Positions 17,783 through 25,977 of a DNA stretch of 64,000 nt are shown in pieces. Within the stretch, counting starts at the first letter, position 1; the number at the start of each line of letters is the position of its first letter. The translations under genes and the position numbers were made by a program. The DNA is from Psychrobacillus sp044762655 (GTDB taxonomy: Bacteria > Bacillota > Bacilli > Bacillales_A > Planococcaceae): positions 124,001 to 188,000 of the forward strand of contig NZ_JBIWER010000004.1 in the NCBI RefSeq assembly GCF_044762655.1, given 5' to 3'. The notes under the pieces are model-generated. The model was not told the DNA's origin, did not search any database, and saw only the letters and a program-made list of their open reading frames with translations.

Positions 17783-18748
17783 ATGGGCACACGTTTATTA
17801 CGCTTTAAATATGATGGACAAGATCGTTGGGGTGTTTTTGAAGAGGCTTTGCATCTTATAGAAGGTACTTTTCCAACTTTACGGAGCATTCTAACAGACG
17901 GACACTCACAAATTGCAAAGGCTAAAACAGTAGGTACCATTATCTCGTTCGAAGATATTACACTTTTATCACCCATTACGACGGACGGGAATATTTATTG
18001 CCAAGGTACTAACTACGCTGATCACCGCGAAGAAGCTGGTTTTACGCAACAAAAGCCAGCGTATAATTTACTATTTATGAAGTCCCCAAGCTCATTAAGT
18101 GCCGCTAATTCAAATATTATTTGCCCCCAAAATGTTCAATTGCTTGATTATGAGATTGAATTAGGGCTCGTCCTAAAGCGAGATATTACAGAAGAAACCA
18201 ATATAAACGAGCATAATATAGTTGACTATATCGGTGGATTAATTATTGCAAATGACGTTTCCGCACGCGACATACAAATTGTAGAACAACAATGGTTTAA
18301 AGGGAAAAGTTACCGTACGTTTTGTCCAACGGGGCCATATCTTTACTTATTAGAACGAGACGAAATTCACTATCTTAATGATTTAGAACTGATATTACGA
18401 GTAAATGACGAAGTTCGCCAACATTCTTTTAGTGACCATTTATTATTTAAACCGACTGAAACATTAACAGAGATGTCTACTATTTTTGATTTACGTATTG
18501 GCGATTTAATATTAACCGGGACACCCGGAGGAGTCTGTTTACGATTAAATAAAGATATTCTCGGAAAAATGATCGACGCAAATGCTACTTACGAAGAAAA
18601 AATCAATTATTTTGTAGATACACAAAAAGAAAATAGTTACTTACAACCAGGTGATGTTATTGAACTTGAAATTAAAAGTCGCGACCAATATATCGACCTC
18701 GGGAAACAAAGGTCAACCGTCGTCCAAAAGATAACTGTAAACTCGTAA
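17783..18748 (+). CDS. Fumarylacetoacetate-hydrolase (FAH) family protein
   Basis: A 321-residue member of the FAH superfamily, which hydrolyses or decarboxylates 2-oxo-dienoate or acylpyruvate-type ring-fission products. The metal-binding core is present: DYEIELGLVLKRDI (about 122-135) with the acidic ligands, IANDVSARDIQ (about 154-164), KSYRTFCPTGPYL (about 175-187) and LILTGTPGGV (about 243-252). ATG follows AAAGGAGGATT. It is the leftmost gene of the catabolic island, transcribed toward the racemase-fold gene. It may act on an oxo acid from the ring-cleavage route or from the flavoprotein operon; the exact substrate is not deducible. Confidence 0.85.
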   Translation: MGTRLLRFKYDGQDRWGVFEEALHLIEGTFPTLRSILTDGHSQIAKAKTVGTIISFEDITLLSPITTDGNIYCQGTNYADHREEAGFTQQKPAYNLLFMKSPSSLSAANSNIICPQNVQLLDYEIELGLVLKRDITEETNINEHNIVDYIGGLIIANDVSARDIQIVEQQWFKGKSYRTFCPTGPYLYLLERDEIHYLNDLELILRVNDEVRQHSFSDHLLFKPTETLTEMSTIFDLRIGDLILTGTPGGVCLRLNKDILGKMIDANATYEEKINYFVDTQKENSYLQPGDVIELEIKSRDQYIDLGKQRSTVVQKITVNS

Positions 18749-18766
18749 AATTAGGCCATTTGATGA

Positions 18767-18858
18767 TACCGAGGCGACTCCTGCGGCAACGATGACATAA
18801 CCCAGATCCTGTTGGCCCGAGTAGATTGAAGCTGTTCCCACGGAAAGCATTCATCTAA
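18767..18858. repeat. Extragenic repeat of a Bacillales GC-rich family (copy 1)
   Basis: GC-richer than its surroundings, with the recognisable blocks GAGGCGACTCCTGCGG at the left and CCCACGGAAAGCATTCATCT at the right. These match, in reverse orientation, the blocks of the element at 30435-30540. From memory, such elements are dispersed non-coding repeats in Planococcaceae and Bacillaceae genomes. Confidence 0.6.
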
Positions 18859-18893
18859 TTACTTCATTATTAAATTGACTTATGTTTAGATAA

Positions 18894-18940
18894 AAAAAGC
18901 ATTTTCCTACGCATGTATTTGTAGGGAAATGCCTCTTTTT
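18894..18940. terminator. Terminator shared by the FAH gene and the left catabolic operon
   Basis: Stem AAGCATTTTCCTAC/GTAGGGAAATGCCTCTT with long T-run; bidirectional between convergent units. Confidence 0.8.
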
Positions 18941-18941
18941 T

Positions 18942-19790
18942 TTATATTAGATTGGCTACTGAACGAACGGATAAGCCAAAGTCCATATCAGCTGTCACAG
19001 CTGGTAAGTTATAATAACCGCGTAACTTTTCTAAAACCTCCGCTGGTGGTTTTTCATTGAAAAAGCCTGTACGGGCAATCGACATGCCACTTACTTTATA
19101 TAAATCCACCATCGTTTCACACATTTTAATACCCGCACCAAAAGAATCTATAATTGGCACATTGTCCACATGATGAATACCAAAACTCGCTAAGAAGATA
19201 TTCATTGGCCCCTCACCAGGAATAATCACATCTGCACCTTGTTCTATAGCTTGCTGCGCTGCTTTAGTAAACTTTTCGATAATAGGTTGTGGATTGTCAA
19301 AGCCTTCTAAAATATCATAGAAGCCAATATCCGCTTGGATAATCGGACCTACCTTTTGTGCCAAGCCGTATTGTTGAGCATTGAAACGCAGCTGATCAAC
19401 AAGTGGAGCTAAAAAATTCACAATACCAATCTTCGCCCCTAGCATAGATGCAATATGCATAGATGCTTGCCCGTAACCTATCACAGGAATATCAACAATT
19501 GATCGTGCTTCGATTAACCCTACGTCTGGAATCGTACCAATAAAAACGGCATCATATCCAGCTTTTTCAGCAATCATTGCATTCCTAATGAATTGTTCCT
19601 TATGCAAACTTTGTAAATAATTATACGTAATAAAATGTCCTGGATATTGTTGAGGATATGTTTCCTTCGACATACCATGTAACACAATGTCTACATCAGG
19701 ACGTGCGATTTTCGACAAATGTTTTACAACGGCATTTCGATAAGCTGGAATGTCTTCAATGGATGTTAAACTTTGATGCCAAATTTTCAT
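18942..19790 (-). CDS. Asp/Glu-racemase-fold protein lacking both catalytic cysteines
   Basis: A 282-residue protein with the two-domain fold pattern of the Asp/Glu/hydantoin racemase, maleate isomerase and arylmalonate decarboxylase superfamily: DAVFIGTIPDVGLIEARS followed by DIPVIGYGQAS, and in the second half GADVIIPGEGPMN. In active family members each of those segments carries a catalytic Cys. Here the first is Thr (about residue 86) and the second Glu (about 193); the only Cys is at about 224, outside both motifs. A cysteine-dependent racemase or cis-trans isomerase mechanism is therefore unlikely. It is the last gene of a seven-gene operon and overlaps the preceding flavoprotein gene by 4 bp, so a role on the same substrate is likely. 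Confidence 0.7.
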   Translation of the reverse strand: MKIWHQSLTSIEDIPAYRNAVVKHLSKIARPDVDIVLHGMSKETYPQQYPGHFITYNYLQSLHKEQFIRNAMIAEKAGYDAVFIGTIPDVGLIEARSIVDIPVIGYGQASMHIASMLGAKIGIVNFLAPLVDQLRFNAQQYGLAQKVGPIIQADIGFYDILEGFDNPQPIIEKFTKAAQQAIEQGADVIIPGEGPMNIFLASFGIHHVDNVPIIDSFGAGIKMCETMVDLYKVSGMSIARTGFFNEKPPAEVLEKLRGYYNLPAVTADMDFGLSVRSVANLI

Positions 19791-21169
19791 ACCAACGCCT
19801 CCTCTGTATATGATTGTTGGATTACTTGTTTAGCAGCAATGCGACCAAATATTGCAGCTTTGCCGAGTGAACTACCCGTCATATATCCTGCTCCGTGGAA
19901 GCCACCTACAACTTCACCTGCGGCAAAAAGGCCCGGAATACTTTCACTATAGGGATTTAACACTTCTGCTTTTTCATTCACGGTTACACCTGCATATGTA
20001 GCGAGCATAGCTGTTGAGGTTCTCATTGCATAAAAAGGAGCTGTTCTAATTTTTGTTAGATTGCCAAATGTATGCGAAAGTGTTGTTCTTCCCAACTTAT
20101 CATTACTTGTATCTATCGCGTTATTATAATCGCTTACTGTTTGTTGTAACGATATAGGTGGAACGCCAATTATCATTGCTAATGCTTCGATAGATTCTGC
20201 TTGCTCTATTAATCCTATTTCATAAAGTGAGGCAAAATCATATAAGGCATCTCCTTTTACACCTTTGTCCATTACTGTTTGATCCCAAATTTGGAATGTA
20301 CATTGATTCGACTGTTGTAATGCTGCATCTCCTAATAATTTATAGGATATAGATTCATTTACAAAACGATCTCCTTGCTCATTTACAATAATGCCTCCCT
20401 TATAAAACGTATGGGCTTGCCGTTTATTGTCATTTGTAGAGCTCGGATGGAATCCGTACGTGCCTTTTAAGTATGGAGTATCTCTTAACCATGCACCTTG
20501 GTCACATGCCAGCCTGATTCCATCCCCTATATTTCCCGCTCCTCCTAAACGAATTGTATTAGTTAAACCGGGAGCAAATTGTTCAAGTAATTCTTCACTA
20601 CGGGAAAAACCACCTGAGGTAATAATGATACCTTTACGTGCTTCCACAACAAATGAATGACCCTCATATGTTACATACACTCGTGCAACTCGCTCGTTTA
20701 TTTTTTCTAGACGAGTAACTAAAGCATCCGTGTATATAGTTGCACCATGCTCAATTGCCCGTTTTTTTAATATATCCATTGCTTGATGTGGAGTAATTGT
20801 ATGCCCACGTGGATTTGTATGACCACTCACCGCTTGGCAATCTTTGAATTGCACTCCTTGTTCTACAAGCCAATTGTACGTATCTAATTGATGGTGTCCA
20901 TACGTTTCAATGAGTGCACGATCATTTTTATATTGCCCAACATGCAACATATCCTGTATTAAACTTTCCACGGAATCAGTAATCCCCAATTTTTCCTGAA
21001 GCTCTGTTCCTGCAAATGCCATAAAACAACCGCTTAATAAAGAGCTCCCTCCAATATTAGGTTGTTTTTCTAATACGATCACATTCGCTCCCGCAGCAGC
21101 GGCTTCCACTGATGCGCATAAGCCAGCCATACCAGCGCCGATAATCACCATATCCACTACTGCTTTCAT
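19787..21169 (-). CDS. FAD-dependent oxidoreductase, fumarate reductase/urocanate reductase-like flavoprotein
   Basis: A 460-residue soluble flavoprotein. The N-terminal dinucleotide-binding motif is VIIGAGMAGLCASVEAAAAG (about 8-27), followed by GGSSLLSGCFMAF. The cap domain and C-terminal GLFAAGEVVGGFHGAGYMTG belong to the fumarate reductase/succinate dehydrogenase flavoprotein superfamily, which also includes 3-ketosteroid dehydrogenases and tricarballylate dehydrogenase. It transfers hydride between FAD and a C-C bond next to a carbonyl or carboxylate. No signal or haem domain, so it acts in the cytoplasm. It sits between GlcG-like and racemase-fold genes in the left catabolic operon. Confidence 0.82.
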   Translation of the reverse strand: MKAVVDMVIIGAGMAGLCASVEAAAAGANVIVLEKQPNIGGSSLLSGCFMAFAGTELQEKLGITDSVESLIQDMLHVGQYKNDRALIETYGHHQLDTYNWLVEQGVQFKDCQAVSGHTNPRGHTITPHQAMDILKKRAIEHGATIYTDALVTRLEKINERVARVYVTYEGHSFVVEARKGIIITSGGFSRSEELLEQFAPGLTNTIRLGGAGNIGDGIRLACDQGAWLRDTPYLKGTYGFHPSSTNDNKRQAHTFYKGGIIVNEQGDRFVNESISYKLLGDAALQQSNQCTFQIWDQTVMDKGVKGDALYDFASLYEIGLIEQAESIEALAMIIGVPPISLQQTVSDYNNAIDTSNDKLGRTTLSHTFGNLTKIRTAPFYAMRTSTAMLATYAGVTVNEKAEVLNPYSESIPGLFAAGEVVGGFHGAGYMTGSSLGKAAIFGRIAAKQVIQQSYTEEALV

Positions 21170-21173
21170 AGGC

Positions 21174-21617
21174 TTAAGCTTCCTTTGTTAAAACAGCAAG
21201 AATATCTAATCCTGCTTCGCATACTTGCATGTCATGTGTATAGTGTCCACCACTTACTCCTATTCCACCGACACATTCTCCGTTAAGCTGAATTGGGTAA
21301 CCTCCACCAAATACTACTAAACGATCAGTATGGACAAGACCTGTCATTAATGGTGGATCATCTTTTAAACGGTCATACCATTCATGTGTTGCACGATTGT
21401 ATGCTGCGGCTGAGAATGCTTTGTTTTGTGCTATTTCTAGCGCTAAGACAGGTGCACCATCCATTGCGGAAAATGCTTTTAAATTCCCTGCTTTATCTAC
21501 TATAGAAATAGCAAATTTCATGCCTAATTCTTCCCCTTTTTTCTCTGCTGCTTCTAACATTTGTTTTGCTAATTGTAACGTAATTGTTTGCTGTGTGAAT
21601 GTGTATGTTTGCTCCAT
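21174..21617 (-). CDS. GlcG/HbpS-like (DUF336) haem-binding-type protein
   Basis: A 147-residue protein of the GlcG/HbpS family. The family pattern is clear: ALEIAQNKAFSAAAYNRATH (about 80-99), VFGGGYPIQLNGECVGGIGV (about 108-127) and SGGHYTHDMQVCEAGLDIL near the C-terminus. Members are small oligomeric proteins found in catabolic operons; some bind haem, others bind cofactors or have no known activity. Here it lies four bases downstream of the flavoprotein gene boundary and 23 bases from the SDR gene, consistent with an accessory or carrier role for the flavoproteins. Confidence 0.82.
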   Translation of the reverse strand: MEQTYTFTQQTITLQLAKQMLEAAEKKGEELGMKFAISIVDKAGNLKAFSAMDGAPVLALEIAQNKAFSAAAYNRATHEWYDRLKDDPPLMTGLVHTDRLVVFGGGYPIQLNGECVGGIGVSGGHYTHDMQVCEAGLDILAVLTKEA

Positions 21618-21640
21618 AATTCTCTATCCCCTTAAAATTA

Positions 21641-22375
21641 TTATTTTGTAACACCCACTGGCATTCCAGTTCCGAAGGCCTCAATCGAGGAGGCCGTTAT
21701 AGCTTTACTATGTGGTAATGCGATATTGACAATAACATTTGCCATATCTATTGGTTGTAACCATCCTGTTTTATTTAAATCCGGTCCTAATTCATCGGTC
21801 ATTTTCGTATCTACTGGCCCCGGACAAACTGCATTAACGCGAATTCCGTATGGCTTTAACTCTTCACCTAATGCTTTAGAAAAACCAATTACCGCATGTT
21901 TAGAAGATATATAAGCGCTGCGATTTGGCCCACCTTTAGTTCCCCAGATCGATGAAATATTAATAATGGTACCTTCTTGCTTAGCGATCATGTCTGGCAC
22001 AATTTGAGCACAGAAATAGTAAGGTCCATTTACATTAATATCATGTACTCGCAGCCATTCCACTGTTGTTGTCTCCACAAAAGGTAACATGCTCATTGCG
22101 CCTGCATTATTTATTAGTATATCTACTGAGCCTAATTCTTCTTTTACTATGGCGCATGCTTCTTTAACCTGGGCTTCGTTGGTTACATTGCAAGTTACAG
22201 CAATTGCTCGTACTTTGTATTGCTCACTAATCGCATTTAAAACTTCCTGACACTCTTCTTCAAGAAGTGAACAGACCGCAACATGTGCGCCATGAGAAGC
22301 AAGTAGTAAACATGTTTCGCGTCCAATACCTCGGCCACCACCTGTAACAAGGGCAACTTTTCCATTTAATAGCAT
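21641..22375 (-). CDS. Short-chain dehydrogenase/reductase
   Basis: A 244-residue classical SDR. It has the cofactor motif TGGGRGIG (about 11-18), NNAGAMS (about 89-95), a catalytic Ser in NISSIWG (about 140) and YISSKHAVIGFSKALG (Tyr about 154, Lys about 158), then the PGPVDT segment. It is expected to oxidise or reduce an alcohol/ketone on the pathway intermediate with NAD(P)(H). It lies in the left catabolic operon between GlcG-like and flavoprotein genes with short spacings. Confidence 0.88.
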   Translation of the reverse strand: MLLNGKVALVTGGGRGIGRETCLLLASHGAHVAVCSLLEEECQEVLNAISEQYKVRAIAVTCNVTNEAQVKEACAIVKEELGSVDILINNAGAMSMLPFVETTTVEWLRVHDINVNGPYYFCAQIVPDMIAKQEGTIINISSIWGTKGGPNRSAYISSKHAVIGFSKALGEELKPYGIRVNAVCPGPVDTKMTDELGPDLNKTGWLQPIDMANVIVNIALPHSKAITASSIEAFGTGMPVGVTK

Positions 22376-22388
22376 ACAAATCCCCCCA

Positions 22389-23807
22389 TTATAAATACGC
22401 TTTTTGTTGTGAACCGATTATGTTAACTGCATGTTCTCCTGCACGTTTTCCAAATACTAAACAACGTAATACTGATGTACCTCCTGGATATTTCCCATAG
22501 TAAAGCCCTGATGTTTCTCCTGCTGCATATAACCCTGGAATTGGATGATTGTCTCCAGATAGGACACGGCCGTTTGTATCCGTTGCTAAACCACCATTTG
22601 TAAATACATTGCAACAAATAATCGGATATGCAATAAATGGACCTTTATTAATTGGAATGGACCAGTTAGATTTCGGTGGTGTAATCGATGTCGCTGCTAA
22701 TCCATCCTTTTGGTTAAATACAAATTCTCCTGTTGGGCAAGCTTCGTTAAATTGCTCTACCGATTTGGATAACATTTCTGGTTGAATGTCTAATGCTTCA
22801 GCTAGTTCTTCAATTGTGTTTGCTACAATTGGAGGGACTTCTGTTTGCAAAGCTTCTTCATAGCCAGGTATATTGTACATTTTTTGATCAGAAATCATAT
22901 AAGCAATGTGCCCTTCACATTCATAGAAAATCTTTCGTGCAACAGCTTCATATTGTTCATCGATCGTCGTTTCACCTTCATCGACAAAACGCTTGCCTTG
23001 TTGGTTTACTAAAATGCCGTACGGGTACATCATGACTCCCGCTTCTTCCCTTTTACTTCGAGGATCAACAGTTTCAGCATGGAAAGCATCAAATTGCCCT
23101 TGCCCTTTTGCACCAATTCGTAAAGCCATACGAATAGCCTCACCTTTATTGAATAATCCACCTTCTGCAACCGTTGGAATTTTATGTGCATGACGGCCAA
23201 TATATTGTGCCATCATTTCATGGCTACCTTGGAAACCTCCTGCTGCAAGTATGACTGCATTGGTCGATAAGGTAAGAGTTTCTCCTTCAGCAATACGTAC
23301 TTTAAGACCTTTCACGTTGCCTGATTCTTCCAGCACTAAATCCCACGCAGTTGCTTCATAGATAATTTCTACACCGAGGGCACGAGCACGAAGGCTGAGT
23401 GTATCAACAATGGCACGACCGCCACCAACAGGTAACAAACGTGGTTTAGAAGACGTTAAAAACATAGTAGGTAAAAAATCAAAATCTACACCTTTAGACT
23501 CTACCCAGCGTAATGTCGCCCCTGCATTTTCATGTAGTGTACGTATGTACTGCTCATCCGCATAATAATCCGAAAACTTCAACATATCTTCTATAAAGTT
23601 TGGTGCAGGTTTATCGATATTCTCCATTCGCATATAAGCAGCTGTCCAACGGGTATTTCCTCCTCGCTCTTCAAAAGATGCTCGTTCTAAAATGGCAATT
23701 TTAATATCTAGATTTTGTGCTTTTGCTTCTTCTGCGGCTGCTAGGGCAGCAGATGTCCCCGCAGCACCGCAACCTACAACAATAATATCGTAATCTACTT
23801 TTGTCAT
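22389..23807 (-). CDS. FAD-dependent dehydrogenase, TcuA/KstD-like
   Basis: A 472-residue flavoprotein with IIVVGCGAAGTSAALAAAEE (about 9-28), RGGNTRWTAAYMRM and the C-terminal GLYAAGETSGLYYGKYPGGT, the last typical of the tricarballylate dehydrogenase (TcuA) branch, which is related to 3-ketosteroid dehydrogenases. It probably introduces a double bond next to an electron-withdrawing group. Although the frame is open to 23819, ATG 23807 follows GTGAGGAAGCAT and gives a normal N-terminus. It shares the operon with a second flavoprotein (19787-21169) and is a close relative of the gene at 32876. Confidence 0.82.
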   Translation of the reverse strand: MTKVDYDIIVVGCGAAGTSAALAAAEEAKAQNLDIKIAILERASFEERGGNTRWTAAYMRMENIDKPAPNFIEDMLKFSDYYADEQYIRTLHENAGATLRWVESKGVDFDFLPTMFLTSSKPRLLPVGGGRAIVDTLSLRARALGVEIIYEATAWDLVLEESGNVKGLKVRIAEGETLTLSTNAVILAAGGFQGSHEMMAQYIGRHAHKIPTVAEGGLFNKGEAIRMALRIGAKGQGQFDAFHAETVDPRSKREEAGVMMYPYGILVNQQGKRFVDEGETTIDEQYEAVARKIFYECEGHIAYMISDQKMYNIPGYEEALQTEVPPIVANTIEELAEALDIQPEMLSKSVEQFNEACPTGEFVFNQKDGLAATSITPPKSNWSIPINKGPFIAYPIICCNVFTNGGLATDTNGRVLSGDNHPIPGLYAAGETSGLYYGKYPGGTSVLRCLVFGKRAGEHAVNIIGSQQKAYL

Positions 23808-23823
23808 ATGCTTCCTCACTTTC

Positions 23824-24693
23824 TTACTTACCAGAATATTGAAGTTCCAATTGTTGAATTTCTTTTAACTTAAACAGTTGTTGGCGTTGTTCCCATGAGC
23901 AGATTAAATCATTCATATTTTTTTGAGATTCTTCCTGATGTAGTAATTTTATTGCTTCTACAGCCCCTTTTATCGCCCCACGTAAAGTTGTATTAGCACA
24001 TAACATAATTTGGAATCCCATTTCTTGTGCCTCTCGCCGTGATACAAGTGGCGTTTTACCACCCTCGACTAAATTTATAATATGTGGAATTTCAGGGACT
24101 TCTTTTGGAATCCGTAACAGTTGTTCCATTTCTGTCGGCGCTTCTACAAAAATGGCATGTGCTCCCGCTTCTTTGTAGGCATTTGCACGCTCTAATGCTT
24201 CTTCAATTCCATAAACACCTACTGCATCTGTTCTGGCGATAATTGCTAAGTTATCATCTAATCGTGCATCTAAAGCAGCTTTAATCTTGCCAATCATTTC
24301 TTCTTTTGAAATAACCGATTTCCCATTGAAATGTCCGCATTTTTTTGGCATCACTTGATCTTCAATTTGAATCGCTGCGGCTCCGGCACGTTCTAACATT
24401 TTCACTGTACGTTGCATATTAATCGCATTGCCAAAACCTGTATCCGCATCTACAATAATCGGAACATTCGTAACATCTGCCATCCAAGATACTACTTGAG
24501 CAATTTCCGTTGCAGTAGTTAAACCAACATCTGCCCAACCAAGTTGTGCATTCGAAATGCCTGCACCTGTTGCGTAAATGGCCGGAAAGCCTGCTTCTTC
24601 GATTATTCGTGCTGTCATCCCATCATAAGCTCCTGGTAATATAAACGTACTTGGATTTTGCAATAATTGTTGAAATTGCTCCGTCTTCTTCAT
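23824..24693 (-). CDS. Isocitrate-lyase/PEP-mutase superfamily C-C lyase
   Basis: A 289-residue TIM-barrel enzyme. Conserved motifs are VDADTGFGNA (metal-binding Asp, about 81-90), AIQIEDQVMPKKCGHFNGK (about 105-123) and IIARTDA. The KKCGH loop contains the catalytic Cys found in true C-C bond lyases such as methylisocitrate lyase and 2,3-dimethylmalate lyase, whereas PEP mutase-type enzymes carry a different loop. It should cleave a 2-hydroxy or 2-oxo di/tricarboxylate, releasing pyruvate, succinate or similar. Second gene of the left operon. Oxaloacetate decarboxylase-like function is an alternative. Confidence 0.82.
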   Translation of the reverse strand: MKKTEQFQQLLQNPSTFILPGAYDGMTARIIEEAGFPAIYATGAGISNAQLGWADVGLTTATEIAQVVSWMADVTNVPIIVDADTGFGNAINMQRTVKMLERAGAAAIQIEDQVMPKKCGHFNGKSVISKEEMIGKIKAALDARLDDNLAIIARTDAVGVYGIEEALERANAYKEAGAHAIFVEAPTEMEQLLRIPKEVPEIPHIINLVEGGKTPLVSRREAQEMGFQIMLCANTTLRGAIKGAVEAIKLLHQEESQKNMNDLICSWEQRQQLFKLKEIQQLELQYSGK

Positions 24694-24705
24694 ATGTTCC
24701 CACCT

Positions 24706-25494
24706 TTAATTTACTAATTCCTTCATATAGTGAGGATCAGCTTCATAAAACGCTATTTTGATTTTGTCATTACTTTGAATGTCCAACCCTTTAATGAATT
24801 GCTCATCCATTACTTCAATTACGCTTGAATAAATATGTTGTGTAGTATGAATCTTGACGTTGTAATATCCCTGTTTTGGTAATGTAAAATAAGGCTCAAT
24901 GCCATTTTGCAAATCGTATTGAATTGTATATGGTCGCCCACATAGTGCATAAATTTTTTCAACTTCCCCAGCTTTTAATAAGCTCCGACAAAGTGTTGAA
25001 CTAATTTTTTCACCTGCCATTTCGACTTTTGGAGCAACTACAACTTGGATTTGTTGCTGACTTTGCTCAGCAATCATATGCACTTGTCCTTCTCCCTTAT
25101 AACCGTATTTATAATCAAAACCAGCGACAGCAACTTTAACACCAAGCTTCATCAAATATTGTTCAACAAATGTCTGGGGAGATAAGGAGGCAAACTTTTT
25201 TGTAAAATGAACGATATAAAATAAGTCGACACCCAACTTCTTTAATTGGTGGGTCTTTTCTTCTATGGGCATTAAATAATCCACATAGCTATTGGTTATA
25301 ACCGTTTTCGGATGAGGGAAAAAACTCATCACGGCCAAGGGCAATTGCTTTAGAGTTGCATGTCGTTTGGCAATTTGAATAACGGTTTGGTGTCCTTTAT
25401 GGAGCCCATCAAAGAAACCGAGAGCCATCACGCTCTGTTCACTTTTTATTTGTACAGCCTCTAAATTTTCTGCATCAATTAAAATGACTTTCAT
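24706..25494 (-). CDS. RibF-like FAD synthetase without riboflavin kinase domain
   Basis: A 262-residue relative of bifunctional RibF. The N-terminal nucleotidyltransferase (FMN adenylyltransferase) domain is well preserved: MALGFFDGLHKGHQTVI (about 25-41), GFDYKYGYKGEG (about 124-135) and SSTLCRSLLKAGEVEKIYAL (about 155-174). The C-terminal part begins with GRPYTI like the riboflavin kinase domain but lacks the GFPTAN substrate loop and is shorter than the usual about 310 residues in total. It is therefore probably an FMN adenylyltransferase only. First gene of an operon with two FAD-dependent dehydrogenases, suggesting dedicated FAD supply. An RNA leader with an FMN riboswitch was not seen; a cre site lies 42 bases upstream. 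Confidence 0.78.
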   Translation of the reverse strand: MKVILIDAENLEAVQIKSEQSVMALGFFDGLHKGHQTVIQIAKRHATLKQLPLAVMSFFPHPKTVITNSYVDYLMPIEEKTHQLKKLGVDLFYIVHFTKKFASLSPQTFVEQYLMKLGVKVAVAGFDYKYGYKGEGQVHMIAEQSQQQIQVVVAPKVEMAGEKISSTLCRSLLKAGEVEKIYALCGRPYTIQYDLQNGIEPYFTLPKQGYYNVKIHTTQHIYSSVIEVMDEQFIKGLDIQSNDKIKIAFYEADPHYMKELVN

Positions 25495-25536
25495 GATGAA
25501 GCCCCTCCTTTTATTGTCGTTTGGTTTACATTAATT

Positions 25537-25550
25537 TGATAGCGTTTACA
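25537..25550. promoter_or_regulatory. CcpA cre site (perfect consensus match)
   Basis: On the minus strand the sequence is TGTAAACGCTATCA, matching the consensus TGWAARCGYTWWCW at all 14 positions. It lies 42 bp upstream of the start of the RibF-like gene, a position expected to block or prevent transcription in the presence of preferred carbon sources. Confidence 0.75.
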
Positions 25551-25620
25551 TTTTTGAATTATTGCCGATGATCTCTTCCGTTTTTTTTACAATTCTAAAA
25601 GATGGTTTAATCATATAAAA

Positions 25621-25650
25621 TAAACTATTCATCAACTAGAATAGTTTTTT
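25621..25650. other. Short inverted repeat upstream of the left operon
   Basis: AAACTATTC/GAATAGTTT, 9 bp with an 8-base loop. It has a T-run on the plus side, but nothing upstream on that strand requires a terminator. It may be an operator for the left catabolic operon. Confidence 0.4.
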
Positions 25651-25750
25651 ACGAGAATCAATTTATTTTCCGATACATTTTAACGAATTTTAATATATAA
25701 AGTGAAAAACCTTACATTGTTTGGAGAAGGTTATCCACATAACATGAATA

Positions 25751-25797
25751 AAAAAAAGCTGCGCAGATACGTATTACTCTGCACAGCTTTTTTTTTA
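25751..25797. terminator. Terminator of the central catabolic operon
   Basis: 16-bp stem with one mismatch (AAAAAAGCTGCGCAGA/TCTGCACAGCTTTTTT) and T-runs on both strands. It immediately follows the aldolase remnant and marks the end of the minus-strand operon that begins at 30358. Confidence 0.85.
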
Positions 25798-25964
25798 TTT
25801 TGTAGCCCGAATGGTTTGTGCGACTTCATAAAGAAACTTGAATATACGCCTAAATATCCCATCATTAAACTAGATCCACTAATTTTTTGTGGACGTAGCA
25901 TCATAAGTGCCACGACAAAATTAGCCACATCTATAATATCATATAAATGAACGCCCGATTCCAA
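25795..25964 (-). pseudogene. C-terminal remnant of 4-hydroxy-2-oxovalerate aldolase (MhpE/HsaF/DmpG family)
   Basis: Read from 25964 leftward the frame gives LESGVHLYDIIDVANFVVAL, then MLRPQKISGSSLMMGYLGVY and SSF. This resembles the aldolase C-terminal region, where a D/H-LY-x-IMD-AA segment is followed by M-RPQ-ID--SL-LGYAGVYSSFLLHA. There is no start codon or N-terminal TIM barrel, and a stop codon (TAG) sits just upstream in frame. After SSF a one-base shift would give a short tail ending at a stop at 25795. Only about 50 of roughly 340 residues remain, so it cannot be functional. Confidence 0.75.
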
Positions 25965-25977
25965 CTATCACGGACAT

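Noticed and set aside
18942..19790. Maleate isomerase or hydantoin racemase (nicotine- or gentisate-type pathway)
   Set aside because: Both catalytic Cys are missing, and no dihydroxypyridine or gentisate dioxygenase is present.
25495..25700. FMN riboswitch in front of the RibF-like gene
   Set aside because: None of the conserved RFN core segments could be found; only a cre site and a small inverted repeat are present.
25731..25964. A functional 77-residue protein on the minus strand
   Set aside because: TTG start without ribosome site, C-terminus running into a terminator stem, and similarity to the aldolase C-terminus only; it is a gene relic.
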